DNA from: Arthrobacter ipis
Lineage (GTDB): Bacteria > Actinomycetota > Actinomycetes > Actinomycetales > Micrococcaceae
Length of the DNA: 64,000 nt
Direction of reading: 5' to 3'
NCBI RefSeq assembly: GCF_014694315.1
Contig: NZ_JAAOXD010000003.1
Coordinates: 356,222-420,221, forward strand
Position 1 is the first letter of the stretch. Each line of letters begins with the position of its first letter. Below the pieces are notes generated by a model, which saw only the letters and a program-made list of their open reading frames with translations, did no database searches and was not told the origin of the DNA. Positions 51,135-59,632 of the stretch are shown piece by piece. The translations under genes were made by a program, and so were the position numbers.

Positions 51135-51977
51135 ATGTTACAAGCCTCGACGCGGGCCCTCCTGATTGGTCCGGTCATCGCCGCCAGCCTGATTTTGACG
51201 GGTTGCGGCGCAGCAATGGAACCGTCGTCCGGTGCCGGGCCGGCGGCGCCGCGCGCCGCCGCACCGGTGGCCGCCCCGGGTGAGGCCGTGGCCGCCGGTT
51301 CGGCGGTCGTGAGCGATTTGCGGACTGCCGTGAACCCAGCCAGCCTTCCGGCCGGAGCGCTGTACCGCAATCCGGCCAACGGGCGCGATGAGGTAATCGT
51401 GGGCAACATCGCCCACACCGCGCTGCTGATCGGCGACTCGCAGTCCGAGCCGCAGGCCAGCTGGCCGCGCCGGGCCTTGGCAGGGCTGGGCTACGACGTC
51501 TTCTTCTGCGGCAAGGGCGGCACCGGCTATGTCGCCTCCAACGGCACCATCGGCAATTACGTCGATGCTTTGCAGCGAGGCGACTGGCACCTTCCCTACG
51601 GTTTCCCCCCGCTGGTGGTGATCGAGGGCGGCGGAAACGACGCGAAGCAAGGCGCGAGCGACGAGCAGATCTCGGCCAACGCAGCCCGGCTTATTACGAC
51701 GATCAAGCAGCGCTACCCGGGGGCGAAGCTTGCCATGGTGGGAACCCTGGGCAAGGGAGCGGATCACGGCGGCGTCCGGCGCGCCGAGGTGGACGCGCTG
51801 CTGGGGACCGTCGCCGCGGACCACGGCATTCCGTTCGTCGGTGTCGGGGACTGGCTCTCCCGCTACGGGCTGGAGGCGCAGCTCAAGGACAGTGTCCACA
51901 TGAACGGCGACGGTCACCGCGCACTGGGTGCGCTGCTGGGTGACAGGCTCGCGAAGCTGGGGCTGGCGCTGTCGTAG
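51135..51977 (+). CDS. SGNH/GDSL-type hydrolase lipoprotein
   Basis: 280 residues. Signal peptide with lipobox LILTGC (Cys about 24), then an Ala/Pro-rich linker. The SGNH fold follows: ALLIGDSQSEPQASWPRR (nucleophile Ser in GDSQS), GKGGTGYVASN, VVIEGGGNDAKQGA (GxND block) and DSVHMNGDGHRALGALL (Asp/His). Probably an extracellular esterase or acyl/acetyl hydrolase acting on envelope lipids or polysaccharides; the substrate cannot be told. AGGAG precedes the ATG; it ends in a strong terminator. Confidence 0.9.
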   Translation: MLQASTRALLIGPVIAASLILTGCGAAMEPSSGAGPAAPRAAAPVAAPGEAVAAGSAVVSDLRTAVNPASLPAGALYRNPANGRDEVIVGNIAHTALLIGDSQSEPQASWPRRALAGLGYDVFFCGKGGTGYVASNGTIGNYVDALQRGDWHLPYGFPPLVVIEGGGNDAKQGASDEQISANAARLITTIKQRYPGAKLAMVGTLGKGADHGGVRRAEVDALLGTVAADHGIPFVGVGDWLSRYGLEAQLKDSVHMNGDGHRALGALLGDRLAKLGLALS

Positions 51978-52002
51978 GGCCCGCACCTATAACTCAGACA
52001 GA

Positions 52003-52043
52003 AGCCGGTATCCGCCTTGAGTGGATACCGGCTCCTGTTTTTT
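52003..52043 (+). terminator. Terminator after the SGNH gene
   Basis: 11-bp stem AGCCGGTATCC/GGATACCGGCT (52003-52013 and 52023-52033) followed by CCTGTTTTTT. Convergent with the opp ATPase gene. Confidence 0.9.
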
Positions 52044-52053
52044 GTTGCCCCGG

Positions 52054-53925
52054 CTACTCCGTTCCGGTGGCCAGCCGTGCCCGCAGTTCCCGGCGCTCGC
52101 GCTGCTTTTCCGGGTCCGGCAGCGGCACGGCGGCAAGCAGCCGCTGAGTGTACGCCTCCTGAGGGTTGCGCAGGATCTGGTCGCGGGAGCCCTGCTCCAC
52201 GATGCGGCCGCGCTGCATGACGCAGATGCGGTCAGCCAGCACGTCCACGACGGCGAGGTCGTGGGTGACGAACAGGCAGGCGAACCCGAGCTCACGCTGG
52301 AGGTTCTGGAACAGCTCCAGGACCTTGGCCTGCACGGACACGTCAAGCGCAGACGTCGGCTCGTCGGCAACCATGAGCTTCGGCTTGAGCGAGAGTGCCC
52401 GGGCGATGCCGACGCGCTGTTTCTGCCCGCCGGACAGCTCATGCGGGTACCTATTCCGGTAGTTCCGTGGCAGCTCCACCTGGTCCAGCAGCGCCTCGAT
52501 GCGCTTCTGCAGGTCGGCGCCCTTCGCCACGCCGGCAAGGTACATCGGCTCGCCGATGCTTTCGCCGATGGGCAGACGCGGGTTCAGGGATGAGGACGGG
52601 TCCTGGAACACCATGCCGATGTGGCGCCGCACCTGGTGCAGCTGCTTGCCGTTCTTCTTCGCAGCGGAGATGTCCTCCCCCACAACACGCATGGTTCCCG
52701 CAGCCACCGGCAGCAGTCCGACGGCGGCGCGCCCGATGGTGGTCTTGCCCGATCCCGACTCCCCCACGAGGCCCACCACCTGCCCCGGATGGATGGTCAG
52801 ATTGGCCCCCTCGACGGCGCGGAAGGCCGGCACGCGGCCCTGCTTCGGGTACTCGATGGCGACGTCGGTCAGCTCCAGGACGGGTTCCCCCACCGGTCCC
52901 CTGGATTCGGCGGCTGCCAGGGCTGCCGCGTTCTCCCGCTCGCGCCGGACCAGTTCGTCGTGGTCAACGGAGTCAAGCTCGGCATGGGTGGCCGCTGCCA
53001 GCGCCGCCGTCACGTCAACGTCCGGCGCAGTGTCCGTTCCGCCCTGGCCGAGGTGCGGCACGGCCGCCAGCAGCGCCTGCGTGTAGGGATGCTGGGGGTT
53101 GTGAAAGATCTGCTCGGCGGTGCCCGTCTCCACGATCCGGCCCCTGCGCATGACGGCGATCCGGTCTGCCAGGTCCGCCACGACACCCATGTCATGGGTG
53201 ATCAGGACGATGGCGCTGTCCAGCTTGTTGCGCAGGTTTCTCATCAGGTCCAGGATCTCCGCCTGCACCGTGACGTCCAGGGCCGTGGTGGGCTCATCGG
53301 CGATCAGCAGCTTGGGATCGCAGGACAGCGACTGGGCGATCATGGCACGCTGCCGCTGGCCTCCGGAAAGCTGGTGTGGGTAGGACCTGAACGCCTTTAC
53401 CGGGTCGGGCAGCTCCACCAGCTCCAGCATCCGCAGCGCGCGCTCCTTGGCCTGGTCCGGGGAGACTTCGTTGTGAAGCCGCACCGTCTCAACGATCTGC
53501 GCACCCACCGTGTAGACCGGGTTCAGCGCGGTCATGGGCTCCTGGAAGATGACGGCCACGTCCTTGCCGCGGACACTGCGGAGGTTGGCCGCGTCCGCGC
53601 CCAGCAGTTCCCTGCCGGAAAGCCTGACGCTCCCGGACACCCTGCTGTTGCTGGGCAGCAGGCCGAGCAACGCCATGGAGCTGGCGCTCTTGCCCGAGCC
53701 GGACTCCCCCACGATGGCCAGGACCTCGCCGGCGCGTACCTCATAGTTAAGCCCGACGGCGGCCGGCACCCACTTCTTTTCCACACCGAAGTCGACGCTG
53801 AGGTCGCGGACTTCCAGGACGACGGAACCCTTCCCGTCTGCCCTGCGCCGTCCGGCGCCGGGCTCAATGGAGTCACGCTCCAGCGGGTCCGTCGACGGGC
53901 GGTCAGGGCTGATGTAGTCAGACAT
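52054..53925 (-). CDS. Oligopeptide ABC transporter, fused double ATPase (OppD-OppF)
   Basis: 623 residues containing two complete ABC domains in one chain. First: Walker A GESGSGKSASSMALLGLLP, signature LSGGQRQRAMIAQSLS, Walker B LLIADEPTTALDVT. Second (from about 340): [49 protein letters not shown]. The order corresponds to OppD then OppF, and each half has its AxxLLxAVPxPDP oligopeptide C-terminal motif (LLAAVPLPDPEK). Drives uptake through OppBC. Separated from oppC by an oppositely oriented PH-domain gene. Confidence 0.94.
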   Translation of the reverse strand: MSDYISPDRPSTDPLERDSIEPGAGRRRADGKGSVVLEVRDLSVDFGVEKKWVPAAVGLNYEVRAGEVLAIVGESGSGKSASSMALLGLLPSNSRVSGSVRLSGRELLGADAANLRSVRGKDVAVIFQEPMTALNPVYTVGAQIVETVRLHNEVSPDQAKERALRMLELVELPDPVKAFRSYPHQLSGGQRQRAMIAQSLSCDPKLLIADEPTTALDVTVQAEILDLMRNLRNKLDSAIVLITHDMGVVADLADRIAVMRRGRIVETGTAEQIFHNPQHPYTQALLAAVPHLGQGGTDTAPDVDVTAALAAATHAELDSVDHDELVRRERENAAALAAAESRGPVGEPVLELTDVAIEYPKQGRVPAFRAVEGANLTIHPGQVVGLVGESGSGKTTIGRAAVGLLPVAAGTMRVVGEDISAAKKNGKQLHQVRRHIGMVFQDPSSSLNPRLPIGESIGEPMYLAGVAKGADLQKRIEALLDQVELPRNYRNRYPHELSGGQKQRVGIARALSLKPKLMVADEPTSALDVSVQAKVLELFQNLQRELGFACLFVTHDLAVVDVLADRICVMQRGRIVEQGSRDQILRNPQEAYTQRLLAAVPLPDPEKQRERRELRARLATGTE

Positions 53926-54004
53926 GTTGGGGTTTTCCTTCCACCCGGGCCAGCGGAGCAGCTGAGATTAGTGCTGCGGCCGGGAATACTGAATTATTGG
54001 GGGC

Positions 54005-54634
54005 ATGAGCACTGTGCCGCATGCCGGAAACGCCGCGATCTTCAAGGCGCGCACCAACAAATGGTTTGCCGGTTTCTCGTGGCTTGTGGCGGCCGCCGGG
54101 CTGGCCGGCCTGGTGGTGGCTGGCGGAGTCCCCGCCCTGGCCGGTGCCGCGCCGCTGCTGCTCATCGCGTACCTGGGTTGGCTGCTGTTCTGGCGTCCCG
54201 CCGTGGTTGTCCACGACGCCGGCGTCACCATAGAGAATCCATTCCGCGCCATCACGGTGCCCTGGGCAGCGCTGGTGCAGGTGGACACCCGGTACGCACT
54301 GACCCTCGTCACCCCCAGCCAAAGCTACGGGGCCTGGGCGGCTCCCGCACCCGGCATCTGGGGCGGACGCAACGCCCGCCCGGAGGACCTCAGGGGATTG
54401 CCGGACAGCACGTACGGGCCGGGGAACTCCGTGCGCCCCGGCGACCTCAAGAGCACCGACTCGGGGCAGGCCGCGCAGCTGGTCCGCGGACGCTGGCAGC
54501 AGCTGGTCGAATCGGGGCTCCTTGATGCCGGAGCAGCCGAGGCCACTCCGGTCAGCGTGAAGTTCCGCTGGCCAGAAGCTGCTGCGACCTTGGTCCTTCT
54601 CGTGCTCAGCTACTGGAGCGTGGCTGCCCTGTAG
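54005..54634 (+). CDS. Membrane protein with bacterial PH domain
   Basis: 209 residues. Two helices near the N-terminus (WFAGFSWLVAAAGLAGLVVAG and AGAAPLLLIAYLGWLLFWRPAV), then VVHDAGVTIENPFRAITVPWAALVQVDTRYALTLVTPSQSYGAWAAPAP, the bacterial PH-like fold (bPH6/DUF2581-type), and a third helix at the end (ATLVLLVLSYWSVAAL). Function unknown. It lies on the opposite strand between oppC and the opp ATPase gene, with an ATTATT box and GGGGG before the ATG. Confidence 0.82.
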   Translation: MSTVPHAGNAAIFKARTNKWFAGFSWLVAAAGLAGLVVAGGVPALAGAAPLLLIAYLGWLLFWRPAVVVHDAGVTIENPFRAITVPWAALVQVDTRYALTLVTPSQSYGAWAAPAPGIWGGRNARPEDLRGLPDSTYGPGNSVRPGDLKSTDSGQAAQLVRGRWQQLVESGLLDAGAAEATPVSVKFRWPEAAATLVLLVLSYWSVAAL

Positions 54635-54677
54635 GCAGGCAGCCCGCTGCACCCGCCCGCGGCGTCGCAGCAGCATG

Positions 54678-55811
54678 TCAGGCTCCCCTGTCCCCGCCGG
54701 CGGTCCGGCCGTCGTCAGCCCTGCTGTCCAGGGCCGCCACGGGCGTCTTCTCGGGAATGGCGGCGTCCGCGTCCTTGGCCTTCTTGGCGTTGAACTTCTT
54801 TTGCCGCGGGTCGAAGGCGTCCCGCAGGCCGTCGCCGATGAAGTTGATGCTGAGGCAGATGAGGACGATGAACAGGCCGGGGAACCAGAACAGCCAGGGT
54901 CGGGTGGCGAAGGCTTCCTGGTTCTGCGAGATGAGCAGGCCGAGCGAGGTGTCCGGGGACTTGACGCCGACGCCGAGGTAGCTGAGGGCCGTTTCGGTAA
55001 GGATCGCCGCTGACATGGTGAGGGTGACGTTGACGATCAGCACGCCCACTGCGTTGGGCAGGATGTGCTTGAAGATGATCCGGGCGTTGCTGGCCCCGGA
55101 AATCCGCGCCGCGTCGACGAACTCGCGCTCACGCAGGGTGAGGAACTCGCCGCGCATGAGCCTCGCCAGGCCCACCCAGCTGATCAGCCCCAGGAAGATG
55201 CCGAGCGCGAGGACACCGTTGCTGCTGGCGAAAGACGCAAACCAGCTGCCTTCATCCCGGCGTCCTGCCAGCTGCGCCATGACGGCGGCGAGGAGGAGTG
55301 CGGGGACAATGATGATGACGTCGGTGAGCCGCATCAGGACGGCTTCCATCCAGCCACGGAAGTAGCCGGACAACGCTCCGACGACCACACCGACCAGGCC
55401 GGCGATGAGGCCGATGACCACCATGATGGTGATGGACTGCTGGGCACCGCGCATGGTCATGGCGAAGAGGTCGCGCCCGATCCGGTCCTGGCCGAAGGGA
55501 TGCTCCCCCCAGGCCAGGGGCCACAGCGACGCCGTGGGAGCGCCGTCGTTGACCAGCGGCGAGACAGCCTCGTGGGTGTACTTCCACCAGCCCGGGATCC
55601 CGGCATACCCCACGGACGTGAAGGCCATGACGAAGATGACGGCGAAGACCACAAGGCCGACGATGGCGCCGGAATGGCCAAGAAACCTTTTGCGGACAAT
55701 CTGGCCCTGGCTCAGGCCCCGGGCTTCGGAGACAGGCTCGATCCCGGCAGCTTCCTGCCGCAGGCCGGCCTCCTCCGCCATGATTTCGTCCTGCTGGCTG
55801 GGCTGGCTCAT
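54678..55811 (-). CDS. oppC: Oligopeptide ABC transporter permease (OppC)
   Basis: 377 residues, ATG 55811 overlapping the oppB stop (ATGA). OppC-type permease: N-terminal cytosolic segment and helix (RKRFLGHSGAIVGLVVFAVIFVMAF), a periplasmic loop (HPFGQDRIGRDLFAMTMRGAQQSI), then the core with EFVDAARISGASNARIIFKHILPNAVGVLIV as EAA loop and the end INFIGDGLRDAFDPRQKK. Longer tail than usual with Lys/Ala/Asp-rich sequence. Confidence 0.94.
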   Translation of the reverse strand: MSQPSQQDEIMAEEAGLRQEAAGIEPVSEARGLSQGQIVRKRFLGHSGAIVGLVVFAVIFVMAFTSVGYAGIPGWWKYTHEAVSPLVNDGAPTASLWPLAWGEHPFGQDRIGRDLFAMTMRGAQQSITIMVVIGLIAGLVGVVVGALSGYFRGWMEAVLMRLTDVIIIVPALLLAAVMAQLAGRRDEGSWFASFASSNGVLALGIFLGLISWVGLARLMRGEFLTLREREFVDAARISGASNARIIFKHILPNAVGVLIVNVTLTMSAAILTETALSYLGVGVKSPDTSLGLLISQNQEAFATRPWLFWFPGLFIVLICLSINFIGDGLRDAFDPRQKKFNAKKAKDADAAIPEKTPVAALDSRADDGRTAGGDRGA

Positions 55812-57349
55812 GCTTTCACCCTTACTCGTGGATCCAGTGCGGAGTAGGCGAGGTCCGCGATGAGGTTGAACGCCATGGCCGTGATGGCGACGCAAATGAA
55901 GACGCCCATGACGGGGTTGGGGTCAACATGCAGGATGCCGTCCAGGAACAGGAACCCCATGCCCCGGACGGAGAACACCGTCTCGGTGATCACGGCACCG
56001 CCGATCAGGCCGCCGATGTCGAATGCGACGATGGTGGCCACCGGGATCAGGGCGTTGCGGAAGGCATGGCGCATGACGACGGTGCGTTCGGTAAGGCCCT
56101 TGGCCCGCGCCGTCCGGATGTAGTCCATGTTCATGATTTCCAGCATGGAAGCACGGGTGAACCTCGTGTATCCGGCGAGTGAGATGAGGATGAGCGCCGT
56201 GGTGGGGAGGATCAGGTGCGTGAAGGAATCCAGGCCGAGGATCCAGAAGTCGCCTTCGATGTTCGGTGTGCCGGCGCCGATGGTGGCGATCGGCCGTCCC
56301 CGGACCCTGCTGTTGTTGAAGTACGCGGGCCAGGCCTGCATGAAACGGTCCAGCACGATGAGGAAGCCCACCAGGAAGGATGTGATGGCCGCCGCGCGCA
56401 TAGACTGTCCGCGGTCATAGCCGCCCATGAAGTAGCCGATGACCATGCCGATGAGGACCGCGGCAACCGCCAGCAGCACGACCATCAGGAACGTGGCCTG
56501 GTTCAGCAGAGGCTGGACCACGAAGTAGAGGACAAGCCCCACGCCGACGGCAATCAGGGCGGACTGCAGCGCCTTGCGGTTCCGCAGGCCGGCGGTCAGC
56601 AGAGTCACGGCGAAGGCGATGCCCACCCCGGCAATGGCGATGACCACCGGGCCCAGGCCGGGTGTCTTGAACCACTGGGTCACCGAGAAGTAGATGAGGA
56701 CTGCGGCGACAGCGGCGAAGACGATGGCACCGGTCAGTGCCTTGCGTCTGGCATCACCGCCGGCCACGATCACGGCCACGGCCCCCAGCACGGCGCCGAC
56801 GCCGAGAGAGACCGGCAGCGGAATCTCCGGGTTGCGGAGGAAGTTGTTGAAGCCGATGGCGCCGAATTCCTTGAGCAGGACGGCGACCCAGAAGATCGGC
56901 AGGGAGAAGAACAGGAAGGCCATGAAGGTCACGCCGTAATCCAGCGTGCTGTACTGCCGCAGGGCGGTGATGATGCCCAGAGTGATACCCACAAGGATGG
57001 CCAGGACGGCGGCCCCGGTGACAAGCGTCAGGGTCTGGATGAGTGCATGGCCGAGGGCGTCCGTAATGGGCTGGCCCGCGATGTTCTTGCCGAGATTGCA
57101 GGATCCGGTGAAGGGCACCAGGCACTGGGCCGCGCCGCCGAGCCATTTGAAATACCGCACGGGCGCGGGCGTATCGAGGTCCAGCAGCGCGGATCTCGAG
57201 TCCATGAGCTGCTGCTTGTTCGGCGCACTGCTGGCACGGAACTCTGCGAGCGGGTCGCCTGATGCGGCGGTCAGCAGATACACCAGGAAGGACGCGCCCA
57301 AAAGGATGAGTGCGGCGGTGACAAGCCGCCGGACTATGTAGGTCACCAT
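55808..57349 (-). CDS. oppB: Oligopeptide ABC transporter permease (OppB), with large insertion
   Basis: 513 residues versus about 310-340 for typical OppB. Start MVTYIVRRLVTAALILLGASFLVYLLTAASGDP is classical, as is the end with YIRTARAKGLTERTVVMRHAFRNALIPVATIVAFDIGGLIGGAVITETVFSVRGMGFLF (EAA loop). In the middle (about 180-320) it carries extra membrane segments, including VAVIVAGGDARRKALTGAIVFAAVAAVLIYF, VIAIAGVGIAFAVTLLTAGL and FLMVVLLAVAAVLIGMVIGYFMGGY. Such enlarged OppB proteins occur in actinobacteria. Same operon as oppC and oppA. Confidence 0.92.
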   Translation of the reverse strand: MVTYIVRRLVTAALILLGASFLVYLLTAASGDPLAEFRASSAPNKQQLMDSRSALLDLDTPAPVRYFKWLGGAAQCLVPFTGSCNLGKNIAGQPITDALGHALIQTLTLVTGAAVLAILVGITLGIITALRQYSTLDYGVTFMAFLFFSLPIFWVAVLLKEFGAIGFNNFLRNPEIPLPVSLGVGAVLGAVAVIVAGGDARRKALTGAIVFAAVAAVLIYFSVTQWFKTPGLGPVVIAIAGVGIAFAVTLLTAGLRNRKALQSALIAVGVGLVLYFVVQPLLNQATFLMVVLLAVAAVLIGMVIGYFMGGYDRGQSMRAAAITSFLVGFLIVLDRFMQAWPAYFNNSRVRGRPIATIGAGTPNIEGDFWILGLDSFTHLILPTTALILISLAGYTRFTRASMLEIMNMDYIRTARAKGLTERTVVMRHAFRNALIPVATIVAFDIGGLIGGAVITETVFSVRGMGFLFLDGILHVDPNPVMGVFICVAITAMAFNLIADLAYSALDPRVRVKA

Positions 57350-57461
57350 TGTGATAGAACCTCAGGATTCGGGCCCGGGGATTGCCCGGACCGGTCGCAG
57401 GTTTGGCGGCGCCTTACTGCTTGTGCTGCCAACACAGGCACTGCCGGGAGATGGCGCTGCA

Positions 57462-57496
57462 AGGCGCCGGGACCGTGGTGCATGGTCCCGGCGCCT
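57462..57496 (-). terminator. Hairpin between oppA and oppB
   Basis: 13-bp stem AGGCGCCGGGACC/GGTCCCGGCGCCT with a 9-base loop, in the 178-bp gap after the binding-protein gene. No T run, so it is more likely a transcript stabiliser or partial attenuator than a full stop. Confidence 0.75.
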
Positions 57497-57527
57497 CATC
57501 TAGCTAGTAGCACTTCGTGTCACGGGC

Positions 57528-59306
57528 TTACTTCTCGGCCCACTCCCAGAAGTTCCACCAGACGCCGGTCTGGTTGGGCATGAACTTCACGCCGGTGATG
57601 CGGTCGCTGTAGGCGTCAACACCAACGGACTGGAACAGCGGGAGGCCGTAGGCCGAGTCCCAGATCTTCTTGTCGATCTGCTTGGACAGGTCGTCCTGCT
57701 TGCTGCGGTCAGTCGTCACAATGAGTTCGTCCATGAGCTTGTCGGCTTCAGGATCGCTGAACTTGTTGAAGTTGGAACCGTTGCCGGTGCGGAAGATCTG
57801 CGGCACGCCGGAGACTCCGACGCCCGGGTTGATCCAGCCGAAGATTGTGGCGTCGTAGCCGCCCTTACCGAGGGCCTTGCCCCAGTCAGAGGCGCCAAGT
57901 CCGCCGTCGACGATCTTGAAGCCGGCCTTGGTTGCGGACTCGCGGATGAGCGAGAACGCGTCAACACGGTTGGGGTTGTCCTTGTTGTACATAATGCGGA
58001 CCTCGGGGGTCGCACCGTTGAGCAGCTTCTTGGCGCCGTCAACGTCAGCATCTGCGTAGGCCGAGGATCCGTTGGCCTGCGCGGAGGCGTCGTAGGCCGG
58101 CTGCGCGGGAACAAACAGCTGCGAATCCAGGGGCTTTGCCTCGGGGTCGAGCTTCTTGATGATCTTGTCGACGATGTCCTTGCGCGGAACCGTCTTCATG
58201 AATGCCTCACGGACATTCTTGTCGGCGAAGGGTCCTGAGTAGTTCAGGTCGATGTGGTCGTAGGAGAGCTGGTTGCCCTGTTCGACCGTGACGCCCTGGC
58301 TCTCGAGTGCCTTGAGCTGATCGAGGGTGTCAGCCGAAGCCTGCGGGGCGATGATGTCGGCTTCGCCGTTCTTCAGCGCCTGGACCTGGGCCGGGGAGGA
58401 ACCGATGTAGCGGACGGTGATCTCGTCCAGCTTGGCCTCGGGGCCCCAGTTGTAATCCTTGTTGCGGACCATGGTCAGGGACTGGTCCTGGTTGATGCTC
58501 TGGACAACGAACGGGCCGTTGGAGAGGAACAGGCTCGGATCGCTCGGCAGGGTCTTGGAGTCGAAGCCGGTGTTCCACATGTCGGACATGGCCTTGAGCT
58601 TGGCGTCAGCGGTCTTGGGCGCTTTGGCGTCGCCGCGGGGCATGCTCTTGAGGTGGTCGATGAAGGCCTGCGTGTCGGCCAGGCCAGCCTTCTTGGCCAG
58701 GACGTGGGCCGGGATGTCAATGCCGGGCCCGCCCAGTGCGATCTCCCAGTCAGCGAACGGCTTGGAGTACTTGATGGTCATGGAGCGGTTGTTGTCGCCG
58801 ATTTCGGGGAAATCGGTGAGCGCCAGACCAGTGGGGTCGCCGGCGTAGGAGAAGTAGGACGTTCCGGCCTTGCCGTCGGCGTCGGCGTCGTTGTAGTACC
58901 CGGAGAAGGCTGCCCACTGCAGGAGGAGGTCAGCTGCGGTGACGGGCGTGCCGTCCGACCACTTCACACCTTCGTTGATGGTGTACTTGACGGTCAGCGG
59001 ATCGTCGGACGTCTTTTCCATCTTGCCGAACTTGTCGTTGTGGACGATGTTCAGCTGGTTGTCGATGTAGTAAAAGCCGGAGTGTGTGGCGTAGCTGACC
59101 TTCGAGTTGATGTCAGTGTTGCCGTCGGCCGTGTTCGGGTTGAAGGTGTTGAACGCGTTGACCTCAACGACAGTGGCTGTTCCCCCCTGCTTGCCGGCCG
59201 CATTACTGGACGGGGTTGTCCCGCCATTGGTGCTCGCGCAGGCGCTGAGCGCCAGTGCAGCCGCGGCTGCAACGCCTACTGCTTTGGAAATACGACTGAA
59301 TCGCAT
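57528..59306 (-). CDS. oppA: Oligopeptide-binding lipoprotein (OppA)
   Basis: 592-residue family-5 solute-binding protein. Lipobox ALALSACAST (Cys near 22), then YTINEGVKWSDGTPVTAADLLLQWAAFSGYYND, GLALTDFPEIGDNNRSMTIKYSKPFADWEIAL, NGPFVVQSINQDQSLTMVRNKDYNWGPEAKLDEITVRYIG, the typical OppA blocks. ATG 59306 is chosen for the AGGAGG upstream. Delivers peptides to OppBC. A CRP/GlxR-like site and a -10 box lie about 80-110 bases upstream. Confidence 0.94.
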   Translation of the reverse strand: MRFSRISKAVGVAAAAALALSACASTNGGTTPSSNAAGKQGGTATVVEVNAFNTFNPNTADGNTDINSKVSYATHSGFYYIDNQLNIVHNDKFGKMEKTSDDPLTVKYTINEGVKWSDGTPVTAADLLLQWAAFSGYYNDADADGKAGTSYFSYAGDPTGLALTDFPEIGDNNRSMTIKYSKPFADWEIALGGPGIDIPAHVLAKKAGLADTQAFIDHLKSMPRGDAKAPKTADAKLKAMSDMWNTGFDSKTLPSDPSLFLSNGPFVVQSINQDQSLTMVRNKDYNWGPEAKLDEITVRYIGSSPAQVQALKNGEADIIAPQASADTLDQLKALESQGVTVEQGNQLSYDHIDLNYSGPFADKNVREAFMKTVPRKDIVDKIIKKLDPEAKPLDSQLFVPAQPAYDASAQANGSSAYADADVDGAKKLLNGATPEVRIMYNKDNPNRVDAFSLIRESATKAGFKIVDGGLGASDWGKALGKGGYDATIFGWINPGVGVSGVPQIFRTGNGSNFNKFSDPEADKLMDELIVTTDRSKQDDLSKQIDKKIWDSAYGLPLFQSVGVDAYSDRITGVKFMPNQTGVWWNFWEWAEK

Positions 59307-59387
59307 TCCGCCTCCTATGTTTCTGTGAGTGTGGAAAAGACCTTCGCTGTGGGCGCCGGCCAGACCCGCTACATCCCCCCAGTGAGA

Positions 59388-59417
59388 TGTGGCGAGTCTC
59401 ACATGACAAGTAGCCTA
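59388..59417 (-). promoter_or_regulatory. oppA promoter with CRP/GlxR-like operator
   Basis: TAGGCT on the minus strand (59412-59417) gives a start near 59405. TGTGGCGAGTCTCACA (59388-59403) matches the CRP/GlxR consensus at 9 of 10 positions and would cover about +2 to +17, a position suited to repression. Confidence 0.5.
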
Positions 59418-59561
59418 GACCCGAACCCGCCACCCGCGGTCCGAAAGTTGTCCCTCAGTAAAGGTTGTTACCGAGATGCAACCAAGCTGTTGCCGTGCGA
59501 AAAGTTCGCGCCCTTTTTCCTTGACGCCATGTTGCACGGAGGGTAGTGGAGCCAATCACAG

Positions 59562-59594
59562 AAAAAGCCCCGGTCCATAGGACCGGGGCTTTTT
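59562..59594. terminator. Bidirectional terminator after ychF
   Basis: 15-bp stem AAAAAGCCCCGGTCC/GGACCGGGGCTTTTT with an ATA loop; A5 and T5 runs make it work on either strand. The rest of the gap up to oppA contains no gene. Confidence 0.95.
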
Positions 59595-59632
59595 GCCGTT
59601 AATACTCAATCACTGAGCAGCTCAGCGCAGAC

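Noticed and set aside
52621..54525. 634-codon plus-strand frame across the opp ATPase gene
   Set aside because: Runs through both ABC domains of the real gene on the other strand and then out of frame into the PH-domain gene.
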